Below, in pieces: positions 43,434-51,747 of a stretch of DNA of 64,000 bases (position 1 is the first letter of the stretch; each line of letters begins with the position of its first letter). The stretch lies in NCBI RefSeq assembly GCF_030410045.1, contig NZ_JAUFRA010000003.1, positions 61,743 through 125,742 of the forward strand, in the 5' to 3' direction. Under the pieces are notes generated by a model. The model had not been told where the DNA came from, ran no database searches, and saw nothing but the letters and a program-made list of their open reading frames with translations. Position numbers and translations under genes: made by a program. This DNA comes from Marivivens donghaensis. GTDB taxonomy: Bacteria; Pseudomonadota; Alphaproteobacteria; Rhodobacterales; Rhodobacteraceae.

Positions 43434-44423
43434 TTATAGTCTTACAGCTTGGCCCGTTTGTGCCGACTTCAACGCAGCCTCAGCAAGTTCGAGAGCCTTC
43501 AAGCCATCATGGCCCGTCGTCGGAGTCTCTGCACCTTTCGCAACAGCATCAACAAAAGCCGCGATTTCATTGGCATAGGCTGCAGTATAGCGCGACATGA
43601 AGAAGTTAAGCAGCGGCGGCTGTTTGAACCCGTCTGCTGTTGCCACTTCGATATTTGCCTCAGCGGTGTTCTTAGCAGCCGCCATGCCTTTGGACCCGTG
43701 AACCTCAATACGCTGATCATAGCCATAAGTCGCGCGGCGCGAGTTGGTGATGACAGCTTGCTTGCCTGTAGCGGTACGCAGAATGACGTTCACGCTGTCA
43801 TAGTCGCCCAAAGCACCAATCGCTGGATCAACAAGGTTCGACGCCTGCGCCATGACGGTCTGGATTTCTTCGCCCAGCAACCAACGCGCCATGTCAAAGT
43901 CGTGAATGGTCATATCGCGGAAGATGCCGCCCGACACTTTAATGTATTCAGCTGGCGGAGCACCCGGGTCACGCGAAGTGATTGTCACCATCTCAACATC
44001 ACCCAACGTGCCGTTATCAATCGCCGCTTTCACAGCCATAAAGTCGGGGTCAAAACGACGGTTAAAACCTACCATCAGAGTGGTACCCTCGGCCTCTACG
44101 GTCGCGATCGCTTGCTTCACGCGTTCAACGTTCAGATCAATCGGTTTCTCGCAGAACACAGCCTTCCCGACTTTGGCGAATTTCTCAATCAGATCAGCGT
44201 GGGTATCGGTCGGTGTGCAGATGACAACCGCATCGATATCGTCAGAGGCCGCAACCTCATCAATGGTGCGTAATTCGCAGCCGAATTTCTCTTGGGCGGC
44301 TTTGGCTGCTGCCTCAAACGGTTCCGCGATCGCGATCAGTTCTGCGCCATCGACAGAAGCAATTGCACGGGCATGCACCTGACCAATACGGCCAGCGCCA
44401 AGGACAGCAAAACGTAGGCTCAT
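43434..44423 (-). CDS. iolG: Myo-inositol 2-dehydrogenase
   Basis: IolG oxidises myo-inositol with NAD+ to 2-keto-myo-inositol. The 329-residue protein has FAVLGAGRIGQVHARAIASV (Rossmann), VFCEKPIDLNVERVKQA with the catalytic lysine, MVGFNRRFDPDFM, and FRDMTIHDFDMARWLLGEE with the Asp/His pair. It is the first gene of the iol operon; GGAGG lies just before the ATG. Confidence 0.94.
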   Translation of the reverse strand: MSLRFAVLGAGRIGQVHARAIASVDGAELIAIAEPFEAAAKAAQEKFGCELRTIDEVAASDDIDAVVICTPTDTHADLIEKFAKVGKAVFCEKPIDLNVERVKQAIATVEAEGTTLMVGFNRRFDPDFMAVKAAIDNGTLGDVEMVTITSRDPGAPPAEYIKVSGGIFRDMTIHDFDMARWLLGEEIQTVMAQASNLVDPAIGALGDYDSVNVILRTATGKQAVITNSRRATYGYDQRIEVHGSKGMAAAKNTAEANIEVATADGFKQPPLLNFFMSRYTAAYANEIAAFVDAVAKGAETPTTGHDGLKALELAEAALKSAQTGQAVRL

Positions 44424-44724
44424 TCTTTCCTCCGGTTCCGGAAGCTCGCCGGAAACTAATGTGGGTCGTGTCGGACCTCTACCGCGTTGGACAACCTGCG
44501 GGAGGGGTTGGATTTCAGTTTTGTATTTAACATCATAGTCTACCTAAATCGTTTCAGAAAAGGTCAACTTTGACATGAGTCTTAGCACAGGCAGCGATCT
44601 ATCCGCCGCCTGTGACAGTGACTAGGCGACGCTGACTTTTGCACGCAGCGCCGTCAATGGAGCACGCCATTTTCAGGTCAAAAATGACGTTTTTCTGCAC
44701 AAGCTAAATGACGTATTTGCGTCA
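44424..44724 (-). promoter_or_regulatory. iol promoter region
   Basis: No gene is seen. On the minus strand a good -10 (TATGAT, about 44534-44539) stands 17 bases from a weak TTTCTG, about 110 bases before iolG. Toward the lacI gene 2 side are an ATGACG half-site (44684-44689) and the full operator at 44708. Confidence 0.45.
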
Positions 44725-44725
44725 T
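44708..44725. promoter_or_regulatory. ATGACG-N6-CGTCAT operator between lacI gene 2 and iolG
   Basis: ATGACGTATTTGCGTCAT is an 18-bp inverted repeat (one mismatched pair) that touches the stop codon of lacI gene 2. It matches the perfect copy upstream of that same gene at 45829-45846, so both are likely sites for the same regulator. Confidence 0.6.
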
Positions 44726-45756
44726 TATAGCATCTCTGGAAGAACAATCCGTGGCTCTAGAAAATGTTGACTTGCAGTGTCATCAAGATGCCCTTCGCTC
44801 TCTGAAATCATCAATCCGATCAGGTCGCTGCACAATTGCGGAAGGGGCGTACCAATCACCATGGTAACGTAGCCATCCAACAAACCCGCACGGCTTTCGG
44901 CGGTCAATTCGTTCACCACCAACTGCACCTGCCCCGGCTCTGACACCTCGCGCATCGCAGCGATGGCACCCTCCATACCTCCACCCGCAACATATATCCC
45001 ACGCAGATCTGGATAACGCTCGATCAAATCGAGGGTCGCTTCATAGGTCACTTGCCGCGCTTCCAAGTTCACCAAAGTATCTACCACGGTAAACTCTGGG
45101 GCATTCTCACGGACATATCCACGGAACCCAACCTCACGAAGATCATGGCCGTGCCAGCGGTTTCCGCCGACGAAAATCGCCAACCGACCAGGTAGTTTTG
45201 CGGAATGCGTCAGCATCCACGCAGCACTCCGCCCCACCTTCATATTGTTTATTCCCAGATAGTTACGGCGAAGTCCCTGCGCAAAGTCATTGAGCAAAGA
45301 GAACGTCGGCACACCTTTTTGGCGCAATTCCTCAACGACCTGATTCAGCTTTTGATGATTGACGGCAGTGCAGGCCAACGCATCAACCCGTTCGCCCACC
45401 GACTGGATCAACTCTGCGAATTCTTCGGGTGACTGTGATTGTGCAAAACGAATGATCGCGTGTCCCCGAACATCCGTCCGCGCGGCAATGGCCTGCTCAA
45501 TCTCGCGCGCAAAATTCTGATAAAACTCGTGCTTTTCCTTCACCAGAACAAAACCAAATTTCTTTTCTGGCGCGACAGTATTCAAACGGTGATCGAATAG
45601 CCCACGGGCGTGGTAGCCAATGCGGTGCGCCGCATCCGCGATACGACGAAGCGTGTCTTCGCGAACAACCGCCCGACCATTCAACGCACGATCCACGGTG
45701 GTGACACTCACCCCAGCTTCACGCGCAACATCTTTGACAGTCGGACGATTGCTCAT
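44725..45756 (-). CDS. LacI-family regulator 2 (iol operon)
   Basis: A 343-residue regulator with a LacI HTH (RPTVKDVAREAGVSVTTVDR, ALNGRAVVREDTLRRIADAA) and a periplasmic-binding domain of the sugar/cyclitol type (FGFVLVKEKHEFYQNFAREI, GIYVAGGGMEGAIAAMRE). It lies directly upstream of iolG in the same direction, and the same inverted repeat frames the gene, so I infer inositol-responsive control of iol plus autoregulation. The ATG at 45756 has GGAAG at six bases and is preferred to the GTG at 45771. Confidence 0.9.
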   Translation of the reverse strand: MSNRPTVKDVAREAGVSVTTVDRALNGRAVVREDTLRRIADAAHRIGYHARGLFDHRLNTVAPEKKFGFVLVKEKHEFYQNFAREIEQAIAARTDVRGHAIIRFAQSQSPEEFAELIQSVGERVDALACTAVNHQKLNQVVEELRQKGVPTFSLLNDFAQGLRRNYLGINNMKVGRSAAWMLTHSAKLPGRLAIFVGGNRWHGHDLREVGFRGYVRENAPEFTVVDTLVNLEARQVTYEATLDLIERYPDLRGIYVAGGGMEGAIAAMREVSEPGQVQLVVNELTAESRAGLLDGYVTMVIGTPLPQLCSDLIGLMISESEGHLDDTASQHFLEPRIVLPEML

Positions 45757-45806
45757 TTTGGCTTCCTTCACCCTCTTGGCAATAAGGGGTGAGGGATTGA
45801 GATTAA

Positions 45807-45846
45807 AACGTCAACAGGAAACACCTAAATGACGTTAAAACGTCAT
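45807..45846. promoter_or_regulatory. Operator upstream of lacI gene 2
   Basis: ATGACGTTAAAACGTCAT (45829-45846) is a perfect inverted repeat with 8-bp arms. An AACGTCA half-site lies at 45807-45813, closer to the gene. The full site is 73 bases upstream of the start codon, a suitable place for autorepression. Confidence 0.65.
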
Positions 45847-46052
45847 ACAACCTACGACTCACTTCAACCCGTTCAGAAAGGCCTCGCATTCGTCGTCTTT
45901 GATCGTTACCGAATGCTCCGCCACAGAGTAGGCGAAAGTGTCGACAACTGCCTTAAACAGGCAAAGCGACCCTCGAAGAGCCAAACCTTACAACGGGCCC
46001 GCAAATCTTGGACCCACTGCTGTATTTGCCCGGGTCCGTTTGACAAGACTGG

Positions 46053-47009
46053 TCATGATTTCGCGCGTTGGCATTTCGGCAAAATGCAGAGCATCTCATA
46101 CAGAAGGTTTGCCCCAATCAGCGCAGTGTTTCCGCTAGGATCATAAGGCGGGGACACCTCAACAAGGTCACCACCAACAACATTCAGCCCCGCACAGCCG
46201 CGGATCAGTTCCAATGCTTGCCATGTCGTTAGACCCCCGATTTCAACTGTCCCCGTACCCGGCGCAAAGGCTGGGTCGAGGCTATCGATATCATAGGTTA
46301 TATAGGTCGGCGTATCGCCAATCTCTTTGCGAATACGGTTGATCAACGGTTTAAGAGACTGTCCCCAGCATTCTTCGGCCTGAACAACAGTCCAGCCCTG
46401 CCGACGGGACCAATCGAAATCATCGGCGGCGTACCCCGTGCCCCGCAAACCGATCTGATAGACCTTATCATTGTTCAGAAGGCCCTCATCAAAGGCGCGG
46501 CGGAACGGCGTCCCATGGGCGATCTTTTCGCCGAACATCTCGTCATTGATGTCCGCGTGGGCATCGATGTGGATCAGCGCAACAGGGCCGTGCTTTTCAG
46601 CGATGGCTTGCAGCACAGGATAGGTCAGCGTGTGATCGCCGCCGAGGGTCAGCGGCACGACATCATGCTTTAGCAAATCACGATAAAAGTCCGCGATGCG
46701 CTTAACCGTGTCCTTGAGGTCAAACGTGTTGATTGGAACGTCACCAATATCGCCGACCTGCATGTGATCAAACGGTGCCGCACCCGTTGCCATATTATAT
46801 GGCCGCAGCATGCTAGATTCAGCGCGGATCTGACGAGGACCGAACCGCGTGCCCGACCGATTGGATGCACCGATGTCCATCGGAATGCCAACGAAACAAG
46901 CGTCTAGCCCGCTTGCATCTACGCAGGCGGGCAACCGCATCATAGTCACAGGGCCGCCGAAGCGAGGCACCTCATTCCCCCCAAGGGGCTGATTATACTT
47001 ATGGTCCAC
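46053..47009 (-). CDS. gbuA: Ureohydrolase, guanidinobutyrase/agmatinase type
   Basis: A 318-residue arginase-family enzyme. Manganese ligands are in GGDHTLTYPV, HIDAHADINDEMFG and YDIDSLDPAFAPGTGT. The N-terminal region (YNQPLGGNEVPRFGG) and AESSMLRPYNMATGAAPFDH closely resemble Pseudomonas GbuA, which splits 4-guanidinobutyrate to GABA and urea; agmatine is the alternative. I use the GTG at 47009, which has GGAGG four bases upstream, not the GTG at 47045. It stands alone. Confidence 0.85.
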   Translation of the reverse strand: MDHKYNQPLGGNEVPRFGGPVTMMRLPACVDASGLDACFVGIPMDIGASNRSGTRFGPRQIRAESSMLRPYNMATGAAPFDHMQVGDIGDVPINTFDLKDTVKRIADFYRDLLKHDVVPLTLGGDHTLTYPVLQAIAEKHGPVALIHIDAHADINDEMFGEKIAHGTPFRRAFDEGLLNNDKVYQIGLRGTGYAADDFDWSRRQGWTVVQAEECWGQSLKPLINRIRKEIGDTPTYITYDIDSLDPAFAPGTGTVEIGGLTTWQALELIRGCAGLNVVGGDLVEVSPPYDPSGNTALIGANLLYEMLCILPKCQRAKS

Positions 47010-47140
47010 GATGCCTCCTGCGGGTTTTGCCAAAACCCTAGCCACTCACTCTACGCGGCTCAAGACAGTTAAGTCGGACGGCTTGCCCAGCACTCTCTAC
47101 ACAAGCAACACCAACTCTAATCATTGAAGCTTCGTAGGCT

Positions 47141-47170
47141 AGGACCGCGAAAACCCGCGGTCCTATTTTT
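47141..47170 (+). terminator. Hairpin between gbuA and the thiolase gene
   Basis: AGGACCGCG (47141-47149) pairs with CGCGGTCCT (47156-47164), a perfect 9-bp stem, followed by ATTTTT on the plus strand. It lies 14 bases past the thiolase stop, but the T-run is on the opposite strand, so whether it ends thiolase transcription is unclear. Confidence 0.5.
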
Positions 47171-47183
47171 GGATGAACAGACC

Positions 47184-48338
47184 TTACAGAAGCTCGACCG
47201 CCAGCGCCGTCGCCTCACCACCGCCAATACAGAGCGACGCAACGCCTTTCTTCAGGCCACGAGCCTGAAGAGCCGCGATAAGCGTGACGACAATCCGCGC
47301 GCCCGAACATCCAATAGGATGGCCCAAGGCACAGGCACCGCCGTTTACGTTCACCTTTGCATCATCGAGCCCAAGATCGCGGATGGCGGCCATGGCAACG
47401 ACGGCAAAGGCTTCGTTGATCTCAAAGAGGTCGACATCATCCACGCTCCAGCCGACTTGGGTCAGAACCTTTTGGATCGCAGGGATCGGCGCGGTGGTGA
47501 ACAGTGACGGCGCTTGCGCATGGCCCGCGTGCCCACGGATCACCGCAATCGGGGCAAGGCCCATCGCCTCTGCCTGCGATGCACGCGTCAGGACCAGCGC
47601 CGCAGCACCGTCGGAGATGGACGAAGAGTTCGCCGCGGTCACAGTGCCGCCTTCACGGAATGCAGGTTTCAGCGTTGGGATTTTCTCGGGCCGCGCGCGA
47701 CCCGGTTGTTCATCGGTCGTCACATCCCCAACCGCGACGATCTCACCATCAAACGCACCCGTTTCAATCGCAGTCTTTGCACGGTCCAGCGATTGCAGCG
47801 CATAGGCGTCTTGTTCCTCGCGGGTGAAGCCATAGGTGTCGGCGCATTCTTCGGCAAAGGTACCCATTGCGCGGCCTTTATCATAGGCATCCTCAAGCCC
47901 ATCGAGGAACATGTGGTCCATAACCTTGCCATGCCCCGCGCGATACCCCGTCCGCGCTTTTTCCAAGAGATACGGCGCACCTGACATGCTCTCCATCCCG
48001 CCAGCGACGACGATATCAGACGATCCCGCCTTGATCATGTCGTGGGCGTTCATGATCGCCTGCATGCCCGAACCGCACACCTTGCCCACGGTCTGACAGC
48101 GCACGTCCAATGGCAGACCCGCACCCATCGACGCCTGACGCGCTGGCGCTTGACCCAAACCTGCGGGCAGAACGTTACCCATGATCACCTGATCAACTTT
48201 GTCCCCAGCAATGTCCGCGCGGGCAACAGCGCCCGCAATGGCGCTCGCGCCCAGATCAGGCGCAGCGATTTTGGACAAACTGCCCATAAAGCCGCCCATC
48301 GGTGTGCGGGCCATACTTACGATGACGATCGGGTCCAT
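47184..48338 (-). CDS. Acetyl-CoA C-acyltransferase (thiolase)
   Basis: A 384-residue biosynthetic-type thiolase that condenses or cleaves acetoacetyl-CoA-type substrates. Active-site cysteine in VGKVCGSGMQAIMNAHDMI, then NEAFAVVAMAAIRDL, ACALGHPIGCSGARI and the second cysteine in ASLCIGGGEATALAVE. The start at 48338 (MDPIVIVSMARTPMG) has GGAC upstream; the longer frame adds 24 residues. No phaB or beta-oxidation partner lies next to it, so the pathway is open. Confidence 0.93.
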   Translation of the reverse strand: MDPIVIVSMARTPMGGFMGSLSKIAAPDLGASAIAGAVARADIAGDKVDQVIMGNVLPAGLGQAPARQASMGAGLPLDVRCQTVGKVCGSGMQAIMNAHDMIKAGSSDIVVAGGMESMSGAPYLLEKARTGYRAGHGKVMDHMFLDGLEDAYDKGRAMGTFAEECADTYGFTREEQDAYALQSLDRAKTAIETGAFDGEIVAVGDVTTDEQPGRARPEKIPTLKPAFREGGTVTAANSSSISDGAAALVLTRASQAEAMGLAPIAVIRGHAGHAQAPSLFTTAPIPAIQKVLTQVGWSVDDVDLFEINEAFAVVAMAAIRDLGLDDAKVNVNGGACALGHPIGCSGARIVVTLIAALQARGLKKGVASLCIGGGEATALAVELL

Positions 48339-48531
48339 GAGATGTCCTTTTCTAGTCTGTCCAAATTTGCGCCATGTTGGTGTCCCTAGTCGGCCAAGTC
48401 TAGGCCCCATGCCAAATCTGTGACAGGCCGTCGCGCCCGACGATTGTGATCAGCCATTTTACGCAGGGTCAAATGGACAAAGCACAAACGGCGTCATACC
48501 GTTCACCAGATTCCTAGACTGGAGATGCCCC

Positions 48532-49320
48532 ATGACCTCGTCTTTCAAACAGCGGCTAAAAACACCCGCAATGATCCCTGCCGCTTGGGTCGAATTGGGC
48601 AGTCCTGACATTGCCGAAATCCTTGTGACCCACGGATGGGACACCATCATCATCGACGGCGAACATGGTCGCGGCGAACTCGAAGATTGGGTCAATGTTG
48701 CTCGAGCTGTTGAGGCTTGCGGCGGCACAACAATCCTGCGACTTCCCGACGGCAACGATACCTTGATCAAACGGGCACTCGACCGTGGGTTTCGCAATTT
48801 TATCGTCCCGATGGTCAACACACGTGCAGAAGCCGAACAGATCGTATCTGCGTTTTACTACCCGCTAAAAGGTCATCGAGGATATGCGGCGTCAATTGTG
48901 CGCGGATCAAACTGGGGCGCACGCCCAGACTATGGCCTCGTGGACTCTTTCAATGAGATCACGATCATCATCCAGTGCGAACATGTCGAAGCTGTCGATC
49001 AAATTGACGACATTATGGCTGTAGAGGGTGTCGATATGATTTTCATTGGCCCAAACGATCTTGCTGCGTCCGCAGGGCACCTTGAACACCTAGATCATCC
49101 TGAAGTTCTCGAACTAATCACTAAAGTCGAAGCGGCAGCCGAACATCACGACATGCCGCTCGCAACGGTGCGTAGCGCGGGACGAGATTGGAAAGAGCTT
49201 GATCAGCTTGGCTACCGCATGATTGCAGGCATATTCGACGTGGCCATGCTCGTGGAAAGTGCGCGTAGAAATTTGACTGAGGCTACTGGCCAGATAGCAG
49301 CACCCGTCAAAACCTACTGA
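48532..49320 (+). CDS. HpcH/HpaI-family aldolase
   Basis: A 262-residue class II pyruvate-dependent aldolase. It has GWDTIIIDGEHGRGELEDWV with catalytic and metal residues, ILRLPDGNDTLIKRALDRGF, QCEHVEAVDQIDDIMAVEG and MIFIGPNDLAASAGH. Relatives cleave 4-hydroxy-2-oxo acids such as 4-hydroxy-2-oxoheptanedioate. A GGAG lies seven bases before the ATG. It stands alone and its substrate cannot be set. Confidence 0.88.
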   Translation: MTSSFKQRLKTPAMIPAAWVELGSPDIAEILVTHGWDTIIIDGEHGRGELEDWVNVARAVEACGGTTILRLPDGNDTLIKRALDRGFRNFIVPMVNTRAEAEQIVSAFYYPLKGHRGYAASIVRGSNWGARPDYGLVDSFNEITIIIQCEHVEAVDQIDDIMAVEGVDMIFIGPNDLAASAGHLEHLDHPEVLELITKVEAAAEHHDMPLATVRSAGRDWKELDQLGYRMIAGIFDVAMLVESARRNLTEATGQIAAPVKTY

Positions 49321-49399
49321 TTTCAGAAAACACCTTTTCAGATGGCAACGGCGCTCTAACTATATCGCGTATTGGTTGATCAAAGAGCCGTTGCCGCGC

Positions 49400-49906
49400 A
49401 TGTTTCGTTTGATTTCTGCAATCGTCCTCTTAGCTGGACCCGCAATAGCCCAAGACGCGGTCCAGACTGCAGGTCTACCCAATCCCGTGATGATCGGCGA
49501 GGCCAGTCTGGGCCTAATTGGTATCACCGCCTATGACGCTCGCCTCTATACACCGTCTGGCGCAGCCTTTGATTGGGCCGCACCGATGGCGTTAGAGCTG
49601 AACTACAAACGCGGGTTTTCGGCCCAAGATTTGATACGCGGGACCGAAGCCGAATTGCGCCGTATTGAAGGGGACCGCGACGACATTCCAACTGTCATAT
49701 CGGTCCTATCAGAATGCTTCTATGATGTCGGAAAAGGCGACAGCTACCTAGCCGTCGGGCAAACTCCTGATGAGATCGAACTGTGGCGCAATGGCAGAAA
49801 GACCTGCACCATCACCTATCCTGATATTCGCAAACGGTTCCTCTCTATCTGGCTATCGGACCAAAGCCGGTTCACCGCCCTATCTCGAAAACTGCGCGGG
49901 CTATGA
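49400..49906 (+). CDS. Exported chalcone-isomerase-like protein
   Basis: A 168-residue protein with a signal peptide (MFRLISAIVLLAGPAIAQ, cleavage near AIA-QDA) and a chalcone-isomerase-like domain (IGEASLGLIGITAYDARLYT, LELNYKRGFSAQDLIRGTE). Bacterial members are periplasmic and of unknown activity. I use the ATG at 49400, since the upstream TTG adds eight polar residues before the signal peptide. The stop overlaps the MFS gene as ATGA, so both are co-translated. Confidence 0.7.
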   Translation: MFRLISAIVLLAGPAIAQDAVQTAGLPNPVMIGEASLGLIGITAYDARLYTPSGAAFDWAAPMALELNYKRGFSAQDLIRGTEAELRRIEGDRDDIPTVISVLSECFYDVGKGDSYLAVGQTPDEIELWRNGRKTCTITYPDIRKRFLSIWLSDQSRFTALSRKLRGL

Positions 49907-51123
49907 CGAGTTATTGGCGTGTTAGCCTCTTTGCCATGATGCTCGCCTCGGCGGGCTTGCCGATTTACATCCATCTCCCTCGTTTTGCGGTAGTTGAACT
50001 CGGCCTAAATCTGGCGACGGTGGGGGCTATTGTTATGGGCATCCGCATCTTTGACTTTGCCCAAGACCCAATCCTCGGCCGCATCATTGACCATTGGCGC
50101 GGCCCTCGCCGAATGCTTGCAGCCATCGCACTGGGAATGATGGCGCTCGGTTTTGTGCTCTTGTTTTCTGTGGCGCCTGTTTTCGATGCGCGCCTCTGGT
50201 TGATCGCAACTTTGGTGCTCGTGTTTTCGGGCTACAGCTTTGGTGCGATCCTTTTATACGGCGATAGTGCAGCGCTTGCAGGGTCGGCAGATCCCAAAGC
50301 CCAACTTCGTCTCGCCACCTACCGTGAAGTTGGACTGATCGCGGGGGTCATCTTTGCAGCCGTGGGACCAGTCGTATTGAGCGATGGTTTTCGGCTTTTC
50401 GGTTGGGCACTCGCGGGTCTAATTATACTTTCCTACCTCGCGACGAGAAACCTATGGGATCGACCAACCACAACCCCGGTCCCTTTTGACATCCGCAAGC
50501 TATTAGCAGCAGGCGGTGGCTGGCTTCTCCTCCTCGCAGTCGTAAACAGCCTGCCCGTCGCCATCACTTCGACCCTATTTCTGTTCTTCGTTGAAGACAG
50601 GCTGATGCTCCCTAATTGGTCAGGCGGATTGCTGATCTTGTTCTTTGCCGCATCAGGACTGGCCATCCCTATCTGGAGCCGCCTCGCCCGTCACTTTGGC
50701 GTCCGTCCAGTCTTGCTGAGCGCAATGCTCCTCTCCGTATCGGCTTTCATTGGAACGGCGTTCTTGAGTATTGGTGACGCGATCCCTTTCGCCATCATCT
50801 GTATCGCATCAGGCGCAGCGGTTGGCGCTGAATTGGTGATCTTACCCGCTGTTTTTGCAGCCATCTTAGGTCGCGCAGGGATTGCGACAGGCCAATCGTT
50901 CGGACTGTGGTCTTTTGCAACGAAGCTATCGCTGCCTTTGGCGGCAGTGATGGTTTTACCTACCTTAGATGTGGTCGGGTTTGTTCCTGCAGGCGACAAC
51001 TCGAATATAGCCCTCGACCGGCTAACCCTACTTTACGCCGTGCTACCCTGCGCCCTGAAAATCATCGCAGCAGGGACGCTCTTGATCATGCCAAGGCACG
51101 TCACCAATCCGCCACTAGACTAA
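49903..51123 (+). CDS. MFS transporter (MelB/GPH-like)
   Basis: A 406-residue, roughly twelve-span permease. The IRIFDFAQDPILGRIIDHWR segment corresponds to the cation-binding Asp motif of MelB-type (MFS_2) symporters. It follows the chalcone-isomerase-like gene with a four-base overlap; such pairs occur in other Rhodobacteraceae with lipid-related genes. Substrate unknown. A terminator shared with the convergent coxG gene follows. Confidence 0.85.
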   Translation: MTSYWRVSLFAMMLASAGLPIYIHLPRFAVVELGLNLATVGAIVMGIRIFDFAQDPILGRIIDHWRGPRRMLAAIALGMMALGFVLLFSVAPVFDARLWLIATLVLVFSGYSFGAILLYGDSAALAGSADPKAQLRLATYREVGLIAGVIFAAVGPVVLSDGFRLFGWALAGLIILSYLATRNLWDRPTTTPVPFDIRKLLAAGGGWLLLLAVVNSLPVAITSTLFLFFVEDRLMLPNWSGGLLILFFAASGLAIPIWSRLARHFGVRPVLLSAMLLSVSAFIGTAFLSIGDAIPFAIICIASGAAVGAELVILPAVFAAILGRAGIATGQSFGLWSFATKLSLPLAAVMVLPTLDVVGFVPAGDNSNIALDRLTLLYAVLPCALKIIAAGTLLIMPRHVTNPPLD

Positions 51124-51126
51124 GAA

Positions 51127-51154
51127 GGGCGGCACCAACTGGGCCGCCCTTTGT
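51127..51154. terminator. Bidirectional terminator between the MFS gene and coxG
   Basis: GGGCGGC (51127-51133) pairs with GCCGCCC (51143-51149), with a nine-base loop. T's follow on the plus strand (CCCTTTGTCATTTT). It lies between two convergent stops, so it can serve the MFS gene and the cox operon. Confidence 0.8.
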
Positions 51155-51158
51155 CATT

Positions 51159-51611
51159 TTATGCCTCAGCGGTTTCAGTGATTACTTCGGCGAATTTGGT
51201 AAAGAACGCACCCGCCAGCTTCTTCGCCGTGCCTTGGATCAAACGACTACCAAGCTGGGCAAGCTTGCCACCAATCTCGGCCTTCGCTTCGTAGGTCAGC
51301 ATGGTTTTACCGTCGACCTCGGTCAGCGTCACATCTGCGCCGCCTTTGGCGTGGCCCGCGGCACCACCGTTCCCCTGCCCCGTCAGCGAAAACGCATCTG
51401 GCGCACCCGATTTATCAAGCGTCACATTCCCGCTGAACTTTGCCTTCACAGGTCCGATCTTCAGGACAACCTTGGCTTGAAGTTCGGTGTCGGAATGCTG
51501 GATCAATTCCTCACAGCCTGGAATGCATTGCTTGAGGATCTCTGGATCGTTCAAGGCGGCATAAACGCGGTCTTTGGGGGCATCGATCAGAATTTCGTCT
51601 TTGAGTTCCAT
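51159..51611 (-). CDS. coxG: CoxG-like SRPBCC protein (CO dehydrogenase subunit G)
   Basis: A 150-residue START/SRPBCC-fold protein with the CoxG pattern: MELKDEILIDAPKDRVYAAL, LKQCIPGCEELIQHSD, VKAKFSGNVTLDK and QLGSRLIQGTAKKLAGAFF. In CO oxidisers CoxG is proposed to recruit CO dehydrogenase to the membrane, where electrons go to quinone. It is the last gene of the cox operon, 13 bases after a 40-codon ORF. Confidence 0.92.
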   Translation of the reverse strand: MELKDEILIDAPKDRVYAALNDPEILKQCIPGCEELIQHSDTELQAKVVLKIGPVKAKFSGNVTLDKSGAPDAFSLTGQGNGGAAGHAKGGADVTLTEVDGKTMLTYEAKAEIGGKLAQLGSRLIQGTAKKLAGAFFTKFAEVITETAEA

Positions 51612-51624
51612 CAGTGTGTCCTTT

Positions 51625-51747
51625 TCAACAACAGGGGAATTTCACGGTCGCCAAAACTGCAGCCTGTTCTGGCGTCAGAGGGCGAGGTTTCACGGCATCT
51701 ACCAACCGCTGAAGAGTGGTTTTCTCGGTCGGAGTCGGATCAGACAT
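51625..51747 (-). CDS. 40-residue conserved-looking small protein between xdhC and coxG
   Basis: A short frame encodes 40 residues: MSDPTPTEKTTLQRLVDAVK, then PRPLTPEQAAVLATVKFPCC. Its ATG overlaps the xdhC/coxI stop by eight bases (ATGTCTGA), and coxG starts 13 bases after its stop with its own GGA. Codon use is GC-rich at third positions, as in the neighbours. The protein is amphipathic and helical with a Cys-Cys C-terminus, which could bind a metal, form a disulfide or be a redox site. Function unknown; position predicts a role in CO dehydrogenase maturation or membrane coupling. Confidence 0.55.
   Translation of the reverse strand: MSDPTPTEKTTLQRLVDAVKPRPLTPEQAAVLATVKFPCC

Noticed and set aside
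41380..43578. 732-codon open frame on the plus strand across iolC
   Set aside because: It is exactly antisense to the iolC-DUF2090 gene, is rich in Arg/His/Gln as antisense frames of GC-rich genes are, and shows no domain.
45996..46043. GGACCC...GGGTCC inverted repeat downstream of gbuA
   Set aside because: Only six paired bases with a 16-base loop and no T-run, so not convincing as a terminator.
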